Of a stretch of DNA of 64,000 bases, positions 25,018-34,389 are shown one piece after another. Location: positions 67,016-131,015 of the forward strand of contig NZ_SBJH01000011.1 in the NCBI RefSeq assembly GCF_004368405.1. The letters run 5' to 3'. Each line of letters starts with the position of its first letter. Within the stretch, counting starts at the first letter, position 1. The position numbers and the translations under genes were made by a program. The notes below the pieces were generated by a model. That model saw only the letters and a list, made by a program, of their open reading frames with translations. It made no database searches and had not been told where the DNA came from. The DNA is from Olivibacter sp. XZL3 (GTDB lineage Bacteria; Bacteroidota; Bacteroidia; Sphingobacteriales; Sphingobacteriaceae).

Positions 25018-26406
25018 TTAGTCTTCATAACCCGGATTTTGCGTTAAGGAAGGATTGATAACGATCTGACCTTGCGGGATTGGAAATAAAGCCGCCGTAG
25101 ACCGCCAGTTTCCTTTGGTGGCGGATAGCACCTCGTCAGCCCGGCTAGTTCTTTTAAGGTCCATCCAGCGATGACCATATTCACCGAAAAGCTCGTGGAG
25201 ACGTTCTTGTTCTACAGCTCGAATCAATTGGGCCTGACTCAAATTATCCCCTAGGGCAGCCAAGCCGGCCCTGGCTCTCAAGGCGTCCAAATCGGCCTTG
25301 GCACCGGCCAGGTCACCCTGATGCGCCTTCGCTTCGGCGCGAATTAAATACTGTTCGGCCAAGCGTAATACCACATGGTATTCATTACCCGTTCCCGAGG
25401 CTATTTTGTATTTTGTAATCGCATAATAAACCTGATCCGCCACGGTCTTTAACGAGGTCCAGTTGCTTCGCCTTAAATCTATCGTTGGCGCGCTTTCAAA
25501 ACTGTTATACACAACCTCAGGAAGTGTATAAGCAGGCACCACTGTTGCTGACGTAATGTAGTTCGCACCAAAGGTGGTAACCCCCGTCAGGTTCGCGATC
25601 TGAAAGATGATTTCCTGACTGTCGTTTTCAAAAGATACCGCTGGATCCGGAAGTTGATAGTCTGTTGCAGTCAGCACCTTGGTGGAGAAAAGCTCGGCAT
25701 TTGCATAGTCCCCGCGGTATAGATAAACCCGTGCCAACAAGGCACTGGCGGCATGTTTGTTTACACGCGCCCTAAAAGTCCCCTGATAAACGGCGGCTAA
25801 TTTCTCCTCGGCATCCCGTAGATCTTCAACAATCTGCGTATATACTTGTTCGACCGATGCTCTCGGTAACTGCGCATTTTCAAAAACCTCATTATCATTT
25901 TCAAGCGCTAAGGGAACATCGCCATATAAGTTAACTAGGTAAAAATACGTATAGGCACGTATGAACTTGGCTTCACCTAACAGTTGATTTTTAACATTTG
26001 TCGTCAAACTCGTTGAAGCATCTAATCCGGCAATCGCATTGTTGGTATTCTTAATCAATTGATAAAGGTTCGACCATAGGTTGGAAACAGCACTATTCGT
26101 ATTTAACAGGCTATTATTCGCAAATTCAAGCGTCGTAGCATCCGTTGCATTATACTGCAAGTCGTCGCCTGAAATACCGGGATAAAATGTGGTCATGCTT
26201 GACATATTTGCGTTATTTATATTTCCCGCCGCAGAAACGTATAAGCCCAGTACTACGCTTTGTGCAGAAGCATCGGTTGCGAAGGCGTCTTCATAAGACA
26301 CCTGCGTGGGTGGTGCGCCCAATTCGACAAACTTTTCGCAGGCGCTTAATGAAAGGATTACGCCGGTAATACCTATCAGGACGAGTTCTTTATATGTTTT
26401 TTTCAT
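25018..26406 (-). CDS. SusD/RagB-type surface lipoprotein, cassette B
   Basis: The 462-residue protein has a lipoprotein signal (GVILSLSAC, lipobox LSAC) followed by EKFVELGAPPTQV. SusD helices include LLGEAKFIRAYTYFYLVNLYGDVPL. The conserved end is LRLAEQYLIRAEAKAHQ...QERLHELFGEYGHRWMDLKR and the terminal PIPQGQI...QNPGY. It is closely similar to the SusD of cassette C. The start codon is ATG 26406 or the ATG two codons upstream, since the mRNA reads ATGATCATG right after the susC stop. Confidence 0.93.
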   Translation of the reverse strand: MKKTYKELVLIGITGVILSLSACEKFVELGAPPTQVSYEDAFATDASAQSVVLGLYVSAAGNINNANMSSMTTFYPGISGDDLQYNATDATTLEFANNSLLNTNSAVSNLWSNLYQLIKNTNNAIAGLDASTSLTTNVKNQLLGEAKFIRAYTYFYLVNLYGDVPLALENDNEVFENAQLPRASVEQVYTQIVEDLRDAEEKLAAVYQGTFRARVNKHAASALLARVYLYRGDYANAELFSTKVLTATDYQLPDPAVSFENDSQEIIFQIANLTGVTTFGANYITSATVVPAYTLPEVVYNSFESAPTIDLRRSNWTSLKTVADQVYYAITKYKIASGTGNEYHVVLRLAEQYLIRAEAKAHQGDLAGAKADLDALRARAGLAALGDNLSQAQLIRAVEQERLHELFGEYGHRWMDLKRTSRADEVLSATKGNWRSTAALFPIPQGQIVINPSLTQNPGYED

Positions 26407-26417
26407 GATCATCTTGT

Positions 26418-29400
26418 TTAAAATTGACAATTAAAGCCAAATACAATTGTTCTCAATGGAGGAAGTACCTGACTGATAGTTCCTGTTCCCAAACCGGAAG
26501 GGCCGCCCTGCACGGTCGTTTCAGTATCGAGTACATACTTGTTCTTTGCCCAGGTAAACAAATTTTGTCCTTGTACAAAAACACGACAGTCCGACATCTT
26601 TAATCTGGAGATCCATTGCTTCGGCAAGCTATAAGAAAGATTAACCGACCGCAACTTGATATAAGAGGCATCCCCATAAACAGCGTCCGAATTGGTATAC
26701 AAATTATAGGACGCATAAATCGGACTCCCTGGCGTTGCACTGGCACCCGGAATAGACGAATCAGGGTTCTCTGGCGTCCACCTTCCCAGCCAATAATCAT
26801 TCTGGTTAACCATCGCTCCAGGACTCGTGTTCAGTATTTTGGTCACTCCAAAGCGATGCTGAAATTGAAAAAACACCCCTAACTCAAAACCTTTGTAGGC
26901 AAAGGTATTATTGAACCCACCGTAAAAAGGCGTTCCCAAGTCGGCAACGTAACGGTCGTCTATATTGATTAGCCCGTTTTGATCGCGATCTTCGTACTGG
27001 GCTTCCCCCGTCTCCGGATTTACCCCTTGATAACGGTAAAGCCGAATCAGGTTAATGGGTTCGCCAACCAGGTAGCTACTCGCATAAAAAGACTGTTCTA
27101 AGCCTGGGAACTCCAGTAATTTATTTTTATAAAAGGTGAAGTTGGTGGATGTTTTCCACGTGAACTTCTCTGTTGCTATGTTGGTGCTGTTCAGCTCCAG
27201 TTCCAAACCGGTGTTTTGAATCAATGCGGGCAAATTGGCAGTATAGCTGTTGTAACCCGACTGAGTGGCTACAGCGGCCGAGGTGATCTGATCGCCCGAC
27301 CGGTTCCTGAAGTAGTTAGCCGTAAACAATAGACGGTCTTTCAAGAAGCCTAGATCAAGCGCAAATTCTAACTTCTTAGTCGTTTCCCACTGAATGGACT
27401 GGTTGGGAAGCGTCACTAAATTCATGGTGGCATTTCCGAGATAAGGAGTGGACGATGAATAAAGTGGTAGATAAATGTAATTGGATATCTGGTCGTTCCC
27501 CGTAGTACCGAAACTACCGCGCAGCTTACCGAAACTCAGGAAAGGTACGTTGTCTGCCACAAAACGCTCATTGGAGAAGATCCATCCAAGGCCGATTGCT
27601 CCAAAATTACCGAAGCGGTTATTCGGGCCAAACCTAGATGATCCATCTCTTCGGAAGGTTGCATTGATCAGGTATTTGTTTTCCCAATCGTAATTCAATT
27701 TTGCAAAAAAGGCGTTATATTTATAATATACCAGATTATTATTCAGGGTGCTATTTCCCGCGGCAGCCAGTGAGCCAAGTAACGATTCGTTGGCGTAGTT
27801 CGATGCAGATATATTTTTCGTATCGGAAGAATTCTGTTGAAAACTGGTTCCCACTAAAGCCGTCAAGGTCCCTCCGCCTAAGCGAGTCACATAGTCGAGC
27901 GTAGGCTCTATGATCCAGTTCTGTGCCTTCGTATTAGAAAAACTCGATGAACTGGTAGGATTGTTTGCCGGATTAAGCGTGGAGGCGGGGGTCCGGTTAT
28001 TTTGGTCCATATTGGTGATCGTATACCCAAAATTCGCCTTTGCGGTCAATCCAGGCAGAATCTTATAGCTCAAGTTAGCACTTGAAATTAAGTTATTGGT
28101 GGTGCCGATATACCTACGATTCAGTACCGCCAACGGGTTATTAATCCCAGACCCCGTCAGCCAGTAATATTGTCCTTCGTCGTCGTATAGCGGGTAGTTT
28201 GGCGGTAAATTATAGGAGGAGGTGATATCGGAAGTGGGCATGTCCGTGTTACCATTGGCATAACTTACGGAGAAGGCCGCATTAAACTTTCCATCCGCAG
28301 AGCGGTGATCCAGATTGAGACGCGAGGTAAACCGAACGTCTTTGTTATCACCATAGAAGACAGTGCTTTCTCTTCGATAGGCGGAATTGAAAAAGAAGCG
28401 GGTTTGATCGTTTCCACCCGATAAGTTGGCCTGCACTTCATTGATATGTCCGGTGTTGCCAATCAATAATTTTTGCCAATCGGTCGATGCATCTTGATCC
28501 CATAGGGTGAGGTCTGGCGCATTGGTGGTATTGGGTGTAATCCCATCGTTGGCGAAAGCTTCTCTTCTTAAACTTAGGTATTCGTCTAAATCCAACATAG
28601 GAATAAAACGATTCACTTCGCTAACGCCCGAGTTAAAGTTCACACCAATACGCGTACGGCCAGACTGGCCCTTTTTGGTGGTGATCAGCACCACACCATT
28701 TGCACCGCGACTTCCGTAGATGGCTGTTGCATCCGCATCTTTCAATACATCAATACGTTCAATATCAGCCGGATTAATCATACTAAAAGGACTTATTCCC
28801 CCTGCCGAACCGGAAATCCCCATCGAGTTTAGGTTATCGGTGGCCGGTGCACCCCCATTAAAATTGGTAAAGGGAACGCCATCTATGACATATAAGGGGA
28901 TGGACCCCGAAGTTGTGCCGCTCAATGAACTTTGGTTTCTGATCTGGATTTGAACGCTGCTACCCGGAACACCGTTGTTTTGCGCAATTAAGACCCCCGA
29001 CATCCTACCCGAGAGCGCGGCTAACGGATTCCCTACAGGTTGACTGGTGATATCTTTCGCCGTGATAGAAGCCACAGATCCGGTGTTAAGTCGCCGTGTG
29101 GTTGTGCCAAACCCTACAACAACAACTTCTTCCAAACTACCTTCATCAGGTCTTAACCGTAGTGGAGCCGAATTTTCAAGAAGCTGCCGTGCGGGAATTT
29201 CCTGTTTTTGATAGCCGATAAAAGAAAAAATAAGCGTGACGTCATGGCTAGGCAGAACTAAGGACCAATGTCCGTTAACGTCTGTCGCTGTACTGCTTTG
29301 CAATCCGGCATTTAACTTTCCATAATCTTTGATCAGAACGGAAACTCCTGCCAACGGCTCGCCATCCTGGCTTACCACCTGCCCTGCTACCCTTTGCTGT

Positions 29401-29738
29401 ATAGCAGGTTTTTCTTTAATGGCGATGATGTTATCCTCCATCAATTCATAAGTCAGGTTACTCCCTTGCAAAGAGCGACTCAGCACCTCTTTTACCGAAA
29501 GCTGCTTGCCTTCCAGATTTATTTTAACGGCAGGAAGTGAACTTTTACTGAAAAACATTTTGTAAGTGCTCTTGTTGTTAATAACCTCAAAAACATCTTC
29601 TAACTTTCCGCCTTTTATAGATATATCTATCTTTTCTGTTTGGGAATAGGCGTAACCCTGAATGTTCATCATGCTGACACAGGCTAACAGCAAGGTCAAT
29701 CTGATCTTTTTGATCGGTTTGGGTATTACTTTTTTCAT
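26418..29738 (-). CDS. SusC-type TonB-dependent transporter with STN domain, cassette B
   Basis: The 1106-residue protein has a leader (KIRLTLLLACVSMMNIQGYAYS), an STN domain (about 35-110) whose presence fits FecR signalling, a carboxypeptidase-like domain (about 117-200), and a TonB plug with EVVVVGFGTTTRRLNTGSV and VLKDADATAIYGSRGANGV. The barrel ends TIVFGFNCQF. Segments such as YNLPPNYPLYDDEG and TNAPDLTLWDQDASTDW recur in the SusC of cassette C, so the two are paralogues of one subfamily. It begins 36 bp after fecR. No mini-ORF/hairpin leader is present here. Confidence 0.94.
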   Translation of the reverse strand: MKKVIPKPIKKIRLTLLLACVSMMNIQGYAYSQTEKIDISIKGGKLEDVFEVINNKSTYKMFFSKSSLPAVKINLEGKQLSVKEVLSRSLQGSNLTYELMEDNIIAIKEKPAIQQRVAGQVVSQDGEPLAGVSVLIKDYGKLNAGLQSSTATDVNGHWSLVLPSHDVTLIFSFIGYQKQEIPARQLLENSAPLRLRPDEGSLEEVVVVGFGTTTRRLNTGSVASITAKDITSQPVGNPLAALSGRMSGVLIAQNNGVPGSSVQIQIRNQSSLSGTTSGSIPLYVIDGVPFTNFNGGAPATDNLNSMGISGSAGGISPFSMINPADIERIDVLKDADATAIYGSRGANGVVLITTKKGQSGRTRIGVNFNSGVSEVNRFIPMLDLDEYLSLRREAFANDGITPNTTNAPDLTLWDQDASTDWQKLLIGNTGHINEVQANLSGGNDQTRFFFNSAYRRESTVFYGDNKDVRFTSRLNLDHRSADGKFNAAFSVSYANGNTDMPTSDITSSYNLPPNYPLYDDEGQYYWLTGSGINNPLAVLNRRYIGTTNNLISSANLSYKILPGLTAKANFGYTITNMDQNNRTPASTLNPANNPTSSSSFSNTKAQNWIIEPTLDYVTRLGGGTLTALVGTSFQQNSSDTKNISASNYANESLLGSLAAAGNSTLNNNLVYYKYNAFFAKLNYDWENKYLINATFRRDGSSRFGPNNRFGNFGAIGLGWIFSNERFVADNVPFLSFGKLRGSFGTTGNDQISNYIYLPLYSSSTPYLGNATMNLVTLPNQSIQWETTKKLEFALDLGFLKDRLLFTANYFRNRSGDQITSAAVATQSGYNSYTANLPALIQNTGLELELNSTNIATEKFTWKTSTNFTFYKNKLLEFPGLEQSFYASSYLVGEPINLIRLYRYQGVNPETGEAQYEDRDQNGLINIDDRYVADLGTPFYGGFNNTFAYKGFELGVFFQFQHRFGVTKILNTSPGAMVNQNDYWLGRWTPENPDSSIPGASATPGSPIYASYNLYTNSDAVYGDASYIKLRSVNLSYSLPKQWISRLKMSDCRVFVQGQNLFTWAKNKYVLDTETTVQGGPSGLGTGTISQVLPPLRTIVFGFNCQF

Positions 29739-29774
29739 TGATATGTTATTTAGATTGGTTGTGGTTTGGCTTTA

Positions 29775-30809
29775 CTAGTAGATCTCTATATTACCTTGGT
29801 CGTCCTTTTTGTACCGGAATGGCTTAACAACCTGTAATGCACCAATTACATTATCCAGATGCTCGTTTTCGAAAGTTGCAGAATAATGTTGCTTGGCTAC
29901 TTCCGGATTTGAAATAACTATCTTTATTCCGTACATGCGCTCAAGCCTTTGGGCGATTTGGCTTAGGGATTCCTCTTCAATTGTCATCCGCTTTAACAGC
30001 CATTCAGTCTCTAGCGTAGTGCCGTCTCCTTTGGAGATCGTAACCGGCTCTACCGTTGCATTCAACTGTTTCACGGGATGCTTAGAGGCCATTTGATTAT
30101 TGTTAACAGGCAGCTTTTCCGTTACAACGAATTTTTCCTTTGGTTTTAGGAGAAACCGGTCTGCTGCTTGCCCTGTCTTCCAAACCGCTACTTTTCCCTC
30201 GATCAGCGATGTTTCGGCGATTTTGTCCTCTTTGTAGTCTCGCACATTAAACGCCGTTCCCAGCACCTGTATTTCCATTCGTGGCGTATGGATCAGGAAG
30301 GGCTTGTCGCTTTTCTTAACAACGTCGAAAAACGCTTCACCAATAAGTGTGATCTCGCGCCGACTAGCGTCGTCGAAAGAGTTGGGATAAATTAATTTAC
30401 TCGATGCATTGAGCCTCACTTTTGTACCATCCGGCAATATCACTTCTCGCTGTTCCCCACTTTTCAACGTTAATACTTGATTTTTTTTAGACGTGCTGAA
30501 AGGTTGGTAGTGATAAACAGTAACAGCTAATGAAGCTAATAGAACGGCGGCCGCAGCGGCAATTTTCCGGAAATTTTTAACGGTTGGATACAGCCTGATT
30601 GGCTTGCCGGAAAGGCGTCGATGCAGTTTTTCCTGCATACGCCGTTTAATAATGGCTCTTTCTTCCGGAGACATATTTTCGAGCACATTCGGTAGGGAGG
30701 AAAAAGAATCGAAATAATCTTCTACGATTTTATTTTCAGACGCGTTCGTCTCTTTCTGGATATATTTCTCAATCAGTTGGCTTAGTTTCCCGTCTTTTTT
30801 ATGCTGCAT
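29775..30809 (-). CDS. FecR-family anti-sigma factor, cassette B
   Basis: The 344-residue protein has an N-terminal cytoplasmic segment, a transmembrane helix near residues 84-102 (IAAAAAVLLASLAVTVYHY), a FecR domain (LKSGEQREVILPDGTKVRL, LIGEAFFDV, MEIQVLGTAFNVRDY) and a DUF4974 end with AQRLERMYGIKIVISN. It should sequester the sigma factor encoded just upstream and sense the plug/STN state of SusC B. Confidence 0.93.
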   Translation of the reverse strand: MQHKKDGKLSQLIEKYIQKETNASENKIVEDYFDSFSSLPNVLENMSPEERAIIKRRMQEKLHRRLSGKPIRLYPTVKNFRKIAAAAAVLLASLAVTVYHYQPFSTSKKNQVLTLKSGEQREVILPDGTKVRLNASSKLIYPNSFDDASRREITLIGEAFFDVVKKSDKPFLIHTPRMEIQVLGTAFNVRDYKEDKIAETSLIEGKVAVWKTGQAADRFLLKPKEKFVVTEKLPVNNNQMASKHPVKQLNATVEPVTISKGDGTTLETEWLLKRMTIEEESLSQIAQRLERMYGIKIVISNPEVAKQHYSATFENEHLDNVIGALQVVKPFRYKKDDQGNIEIY

Positions 30810-30827
30810 ACCACGCTGTATAATAAT

Positions 30828-30840
30828 TATTATACCTATA
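30828..30840 (-). promoter_or_regulatory. Candidate cassette promoter motif upstream of fecR (B)
   Basis: The minus strand reads TATAGGTATAATA, 18 bp before the fecR start. It resembles the TAGGGTA elements before fecR A and fecR D. The match is short. Confidence 0.28.
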
Positions 30841-30902
30841 GTGTGGAATGAGCGAAAAACGTACTAATAAAAAAATAAAAAAATTACCAAAACACTAAAC
30901 CA

Positions 30903-31511
30903 TCAACGGAATAAAACTAAAAACAGAACCAAAAAGTACTTTTTCAGCAGAAAACGTATTTTAGCAAGCGACAATCCAAGGTGATTTTGAACGGTATTCG
31001 GAGAAACCCCCATTAACTCACTGATTTCTTTCACCGACAAGCCCTCCAAATACCGCAAATGAAAAATCTCACGCCTTTTTTTTGGCAGACTTCCAAGCCA
31101 ATTCTTGATAAAAGAGACTAAGTCCTTTTCCAACATATATTCATCAGCACCATCATTTAAAAACTCCTTACTATCGAACAGATCGGCGTGTGTAGCTTCC
31201 TGCTCCCTTGTTCTTTTATGATAGTGCGCAAAGACCTGAAACCTCATACAGGAAAATAAATATGCGCCCAGATCCTGAATATTCCTTTGTGGACTAGTTT
31301 CCCATAAAGAAGCAAACACATCCTGAACAATTTCCTCGCACAGTTCCATATCATTGATCCGCTTATAAGCCTCATTGAATAGTATAGACCAATAGCGTTC
31401 GTATACCGTATTAAAAGCCTTTGCGTCTCTTAATTGGATACGTTCAAATAACCTTTGGTCATCGCACTGATTATCGCCAAAAGTTTGAAGTCTTTTTACA
31501 CGCTTATTCAA
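30903..31511 (-). CDS. ECF RNA polymerase sigma factor, cassette B
   Basis: The 202-residue protein has sigma region 2 (AFNTVYERYWSILFNEAYKR, CEEIVQDVFASLWE) and region 4 (LPKKRREIFHLRYLEGLSVKEISELMGVSPNTVQNHLGL). The C-terminus is a hydrophobic run (KKYFLVLFLVLFR), seen in several Bacteroidota FecI-like sigmas. It reads away from the sulfur genes. Its gene opens the cassette B operon, 93 bp before fecR. Confidence 0.92.
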   Translation of the reverse strand: MNKRVKRLQTFGDNQCDDQRLFERIQLRDAKAFNTVYERYWSILFNEAYKRINDMELCEEIVQDVFASLWETSPQRNIQDLGAYLFSCMRFQVFAHYHKRTREQEATHADLFDSKEFLNDGADEYMLEKDLVSFIKNWLGSLPKKRREIFHLRYLEGLSVKEISELMGVSPNTVQNHLGLSLAKIRFLLKKYFLVLFLVLFR

Positions 31512-31659
31512 TTATTCTCGGATTTTAACGTTCTCTTCCATCTACGAGTCAAACGTTTGCTTCTTTCATCGCCGCTCAAATACTTTTCGGTCTAGATAAT
31601 AAAAGCGTACTAAGTTAAAGAAAGCAGTGGATATTTACAGCATGCTTCTCTGTCAAGTA

Positions 31660-32823
31660 TCAAACCGTCTGCCTGACGCATTCCGCAGAATCAACAACAC
31701 ACAGCTCGCGCAGTTTGGCAACTACGAAATCTACTTCTTCTTTTGTATTACTATTACAGAACGAAAAACGTATACTCGGTCGACTGATATCGGCGCCAAT
31801 TGCTTGTAAAACATGTGAACCTTTGCCGGAACCCGCACTGCATGCGCTGCCACCAGACGCATAGACACCGGCCATGTCCAAATGAAAAAGCACTTCCTCG
31901 CTTGACCCTGCAATCGGCAACGACACGTTCAATACCGTATAAAGACTGTTATGTGCATCTATCTCTCCATTAAACTGTATACCGGGAATGTTTGCTGCCA
32001 GCTGCATCACCATATAATCCTTCAGGCTTTGGATGTACATACGATGCTCGTCCAATTGTGAATAACTCAATTCAAGCGCCTTGGCCAAACCTACAATACC
32101 GTAAATATTTTCTGTGCCTCCACGCATATCGCGCTCTTGCGCGCCCCCGTAAATGAAAGGTTTAACCCGGATACGCTTATTGATGTAAAGGAACCCAGCT
32201 CCTTTCGGACCATGAAATTTGTGGGCTGCACCGGCTGCAAAATGCAAGCCTCCTTCACCGAAATTATGGAGAAAATGCCCCATTGTTTGCACCGTATCCG
32301 AATGGAAAACGCCGCCATACTCATTGATGATGGAGGAAACTTTATTGATATCAGTAAGCGTACCGATTTCGTTATTTGCATGCATGAGTGAAACGAGCGA
32401 TTTAGGATAACTGGCCAGGAGCTGCTCGAGCTGTGCATAATCAACATTACCTTTTCTATCCACCTCGACATACAAGATTTTTATCGCACCTTGACCAGCC
32501 AGGGCTTCCAAGCTGTGCAGCACCGCATGATGTTCCAAACGGGAGGTGATTACCTGCTTTATCCCTAAATCAGCCACACTCCGACTAATCGCCATATTAT
32601 CCGCTTCGGTACCGCCAGAAGTGAAGTATATTTCCAAGGGAGATACGTTCAATAAATCGGCCACCAATTTCCTCGACCGCTCAATCATTGCTTTGGCCTT
32701 TCTGCCCATGGCATGCGCAGAGGAGGGATTTCCAAAATTTTCTTCCATCGCTTCCAACATCACTTTTATCACTTCCGGATGGAGCGCTGTGGTAGCGGCA
32801 TTGTCTAAATATATCTGTTTCAT
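31660..32823 (-). CDS. Cysteine desulfurase (NifS/IscS-like class V aminotransferase)
   Basis: The 387-residue protein has the full NifS layout: YLDNAATT at the start, FTSGGTEADNMAI, EHHAVLHSLE, HSDTVQTMGH, the PLP lysine in AAHKFHGPKG (Lys202), RGGTEN, and the mobile-loop cysteine in SGGSACSAGS (Cys328), with the group I type loop. It converts cysteine to alanine and a protein persulfide. No iscU, sufE or regulator is adjacent. Instead it follows a CstB-like gene by 65 bp, so a role in sulfane-sulfur handling is likely rather than general Fe-S assembly. Confidence 0.93.
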   Translation of the reverse strand: MKQIYLDNAATTALHPEVIKVMLEAMEENFGNPSSAHAMGRKAKAMIERSRKLVADLLNVSPLEIYFTSGGTEADNMAISRSVADLGIKQVITSRLEHHAVLHSLEALAGQGAIKILYVEVDRKGNVDYAQLEQLLASYPKSLVSLMHANNEIGTLTDINKVSSIINEYGGVFHSDTVQTMGHFLHNFGEGGLHFAAGAAHKFHGPKGAGFLYINKRIRVKPFIYGGAQERDMRGGTENIYGIVGLAKALELSYSQLDEHRMYIQSLKDYMVMQLAANIPGIQFNGEIDAHNSLYTVLNVSLPIAGSSEEVLFHLDMAGVYASGGSACSAGSGKGSHVLQAIGADISRPSIRFSFCNSNTKEEVDFVVAKLRELCVVDSAECVRQTV

Positions 32824-32888
32824 ATGTGTGTAATTAGTGGTAAGTGTACGAATACAATGGATAATGGGCTCCTTACACTCGTTTTTAT

Positions 32889-34280
32889 TTATACGTGTTT
32901 ATTGTTAGAGAGCGCCTTCAGCGCGGCCATTCCCCCATTGACGTTCACCATGTTAGCGGTAACGCCGGCCTGTTTCATTAAGGAAATGAACATCATCGAC
33001 CGATAGCCTCCTGCACAATACACATAGCAGTCCTGTTCTTCCTCCACCGCAGCAATAAACTGTTTATAACTGGCCAAAGGCATCGACTCCGCGCCGATTA
33101 AATGTTCCTTGTCGTACTCACCTTGGCTGCGCACATCCAACACCTTTACCTGTCCGTCAGCATAAGCCGACATAAAAGCTTCCCCTGATATTGATGCCAC
33201 CGTATCGACGGCAAACCCGCGTGCTATCCAAGTCTGGAGGCCACCTGAAAGGTAGCCGAAACTATTATGGAAGCCCACACGCGCTAAACGCAGCGCCACT
33301 TCCTGCTCCATACCAGCATCCGCTACGATGAGTAAAGGTTGGTGAATGTCTTCAATTAGCGCACCGACCCAAGGGGCAAAACTGCCCTTTATCCCTATAT
33401 TGATCGAACCCGGAATGTGCGCTTCGGCGAACGAACCGGCTGCGCGCGTATCCAGCACGACATATTCGCCCGTATGCCGCATGCACTCAAAAGCGTCGGC
33501 ATCAAGCGCTTTAAGCGCCCGCGCCAACACCTGATCCACCGGTTCATAACCTGCCCTATTCAGCTGCACGTTCTGTACAAAGTAGGCCGGAGCTGGCGGG
33601 AGCCCCTGTAATACGGCCTGTACAAAGGCGTTCTTCTCCATCGTTTGAAGCGCATAGTTAAGGCGCTTTTGATTTCCCAAGGTATCGAAAGTCTCCTTAC
33701 TCATGTGCTTTCCACAGGCAGAACCTGCTCCATGGGCAGGATAAATCAACACGTCATCCGGTAAAGGCAAAATTTTCTGAACCAGCGATTCATACAACAT
33801 ACCCGCCAACAGCTCACTGCTTAAGGTTCCGTCATCACGCTGCGCTACATCTGGACGGCCCACATCTCCTATAAACAAGGTGTCTCCCGTAAAAAGCGCC
33901 AGCGCTTTACCTTTACTATCTTTTAGCAGGTAACATACACTCTCTAAGGTATGGCCCGGTGTATGAAGGACTTCTAAGGTCAATTCGCCAATCATGAATA
34001 CTTCGCCATCGGCAGCAATATGTGCCGGATACGTTGTTTCGGCATTGGGACCAAAAACGATGTCGGCTCCGGTTGCATCAGCAAGCTCTAAATGACCGCT
34101 GACAAAATCGGCATGAAAATGCGTTTCGAAGATATATCGGATGCTGGCTCCATCCTGCGCCGCTTTTGTTAGATGGGCCTGCGTATCTCGCAAGGGATCG
34201 ATCACCGCGGCCTCACCCTTGCTTTCAATATAGTACGCTGCCTGGGATAAACAGCCTGTATAGATTTGCTCAATTTTCAT
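32889..34280 (-). CDS. Persulfide dioxygenase-rhodanese fusion (CstB-like)
   Basis: The 463-residue protein starts with a metallo-beta-lactamase domain. THFHADFVSGH (53-63), HTPGH (106-110), TGDTLF with Asp133 and GRPDV (141-145) identify the ETHE1/persulfide dioxygenase group. Two rhodanese domains follow (about 265-355 and 370-463). The second has the active loop YCAGGYRS with Cys422. In the first the cysteine position reads VADAG, so it is non-catalytic. This MBL, dead rhodanese, live rhodanese order matches CstB, which turns persulfides into sulfite/thiosulfate. The sulfite exporter just upstream supports this. Confidence 0.88.
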   Translation of the reverse strand: MKIEQIYTGCLSQAAYYIESKGEAAVIDPLRDTQAHLTKAAQDGASIRYIFETHFHADFVSGHLELADATGADIVFGPNAETTYPAHIAADGEVFMIGELTLEVLHTPGHTLESVCYLLKDSKGKALALFTGDTLFIGDVGRPDVAQRDDGTLSSELLAGMLYESLVQKILPLPDDVLIYPAHGAGSACGKHMSKETFDTLGNQKRLNYALQTMEKNAFVQAVLQGLPPAPAYFVQNVQLNRAGYEPVDQVLARALKALDADAFECMRHTGEYVVLDTRAAGSFAEAHIPGSINIGIKGSFAPWVGALIEDIHQPLLIVADAGMEQEVALRLARVGFHNSFGYLSGGLQTWIARGFAVDTVASISGEAFMSAYADGQVKVLDVRSQGEYDKEHLIGAESMPLASYKQFIAAVEEEQDCYVYCAGGYRSMMFISLMKQAGVTANMVNVNGGMAALKALSNNKHV

Positions 34281-34389
34281 CTGATTACTTGTTTTTAATA
34301 GTGATGAAGCTTAAACCTACCGCAGCAAGCATAAGCCATTTCTAATCATGTTTTTTTGAAAGATAGCTTCATGCGGGCTTCATTATAAA

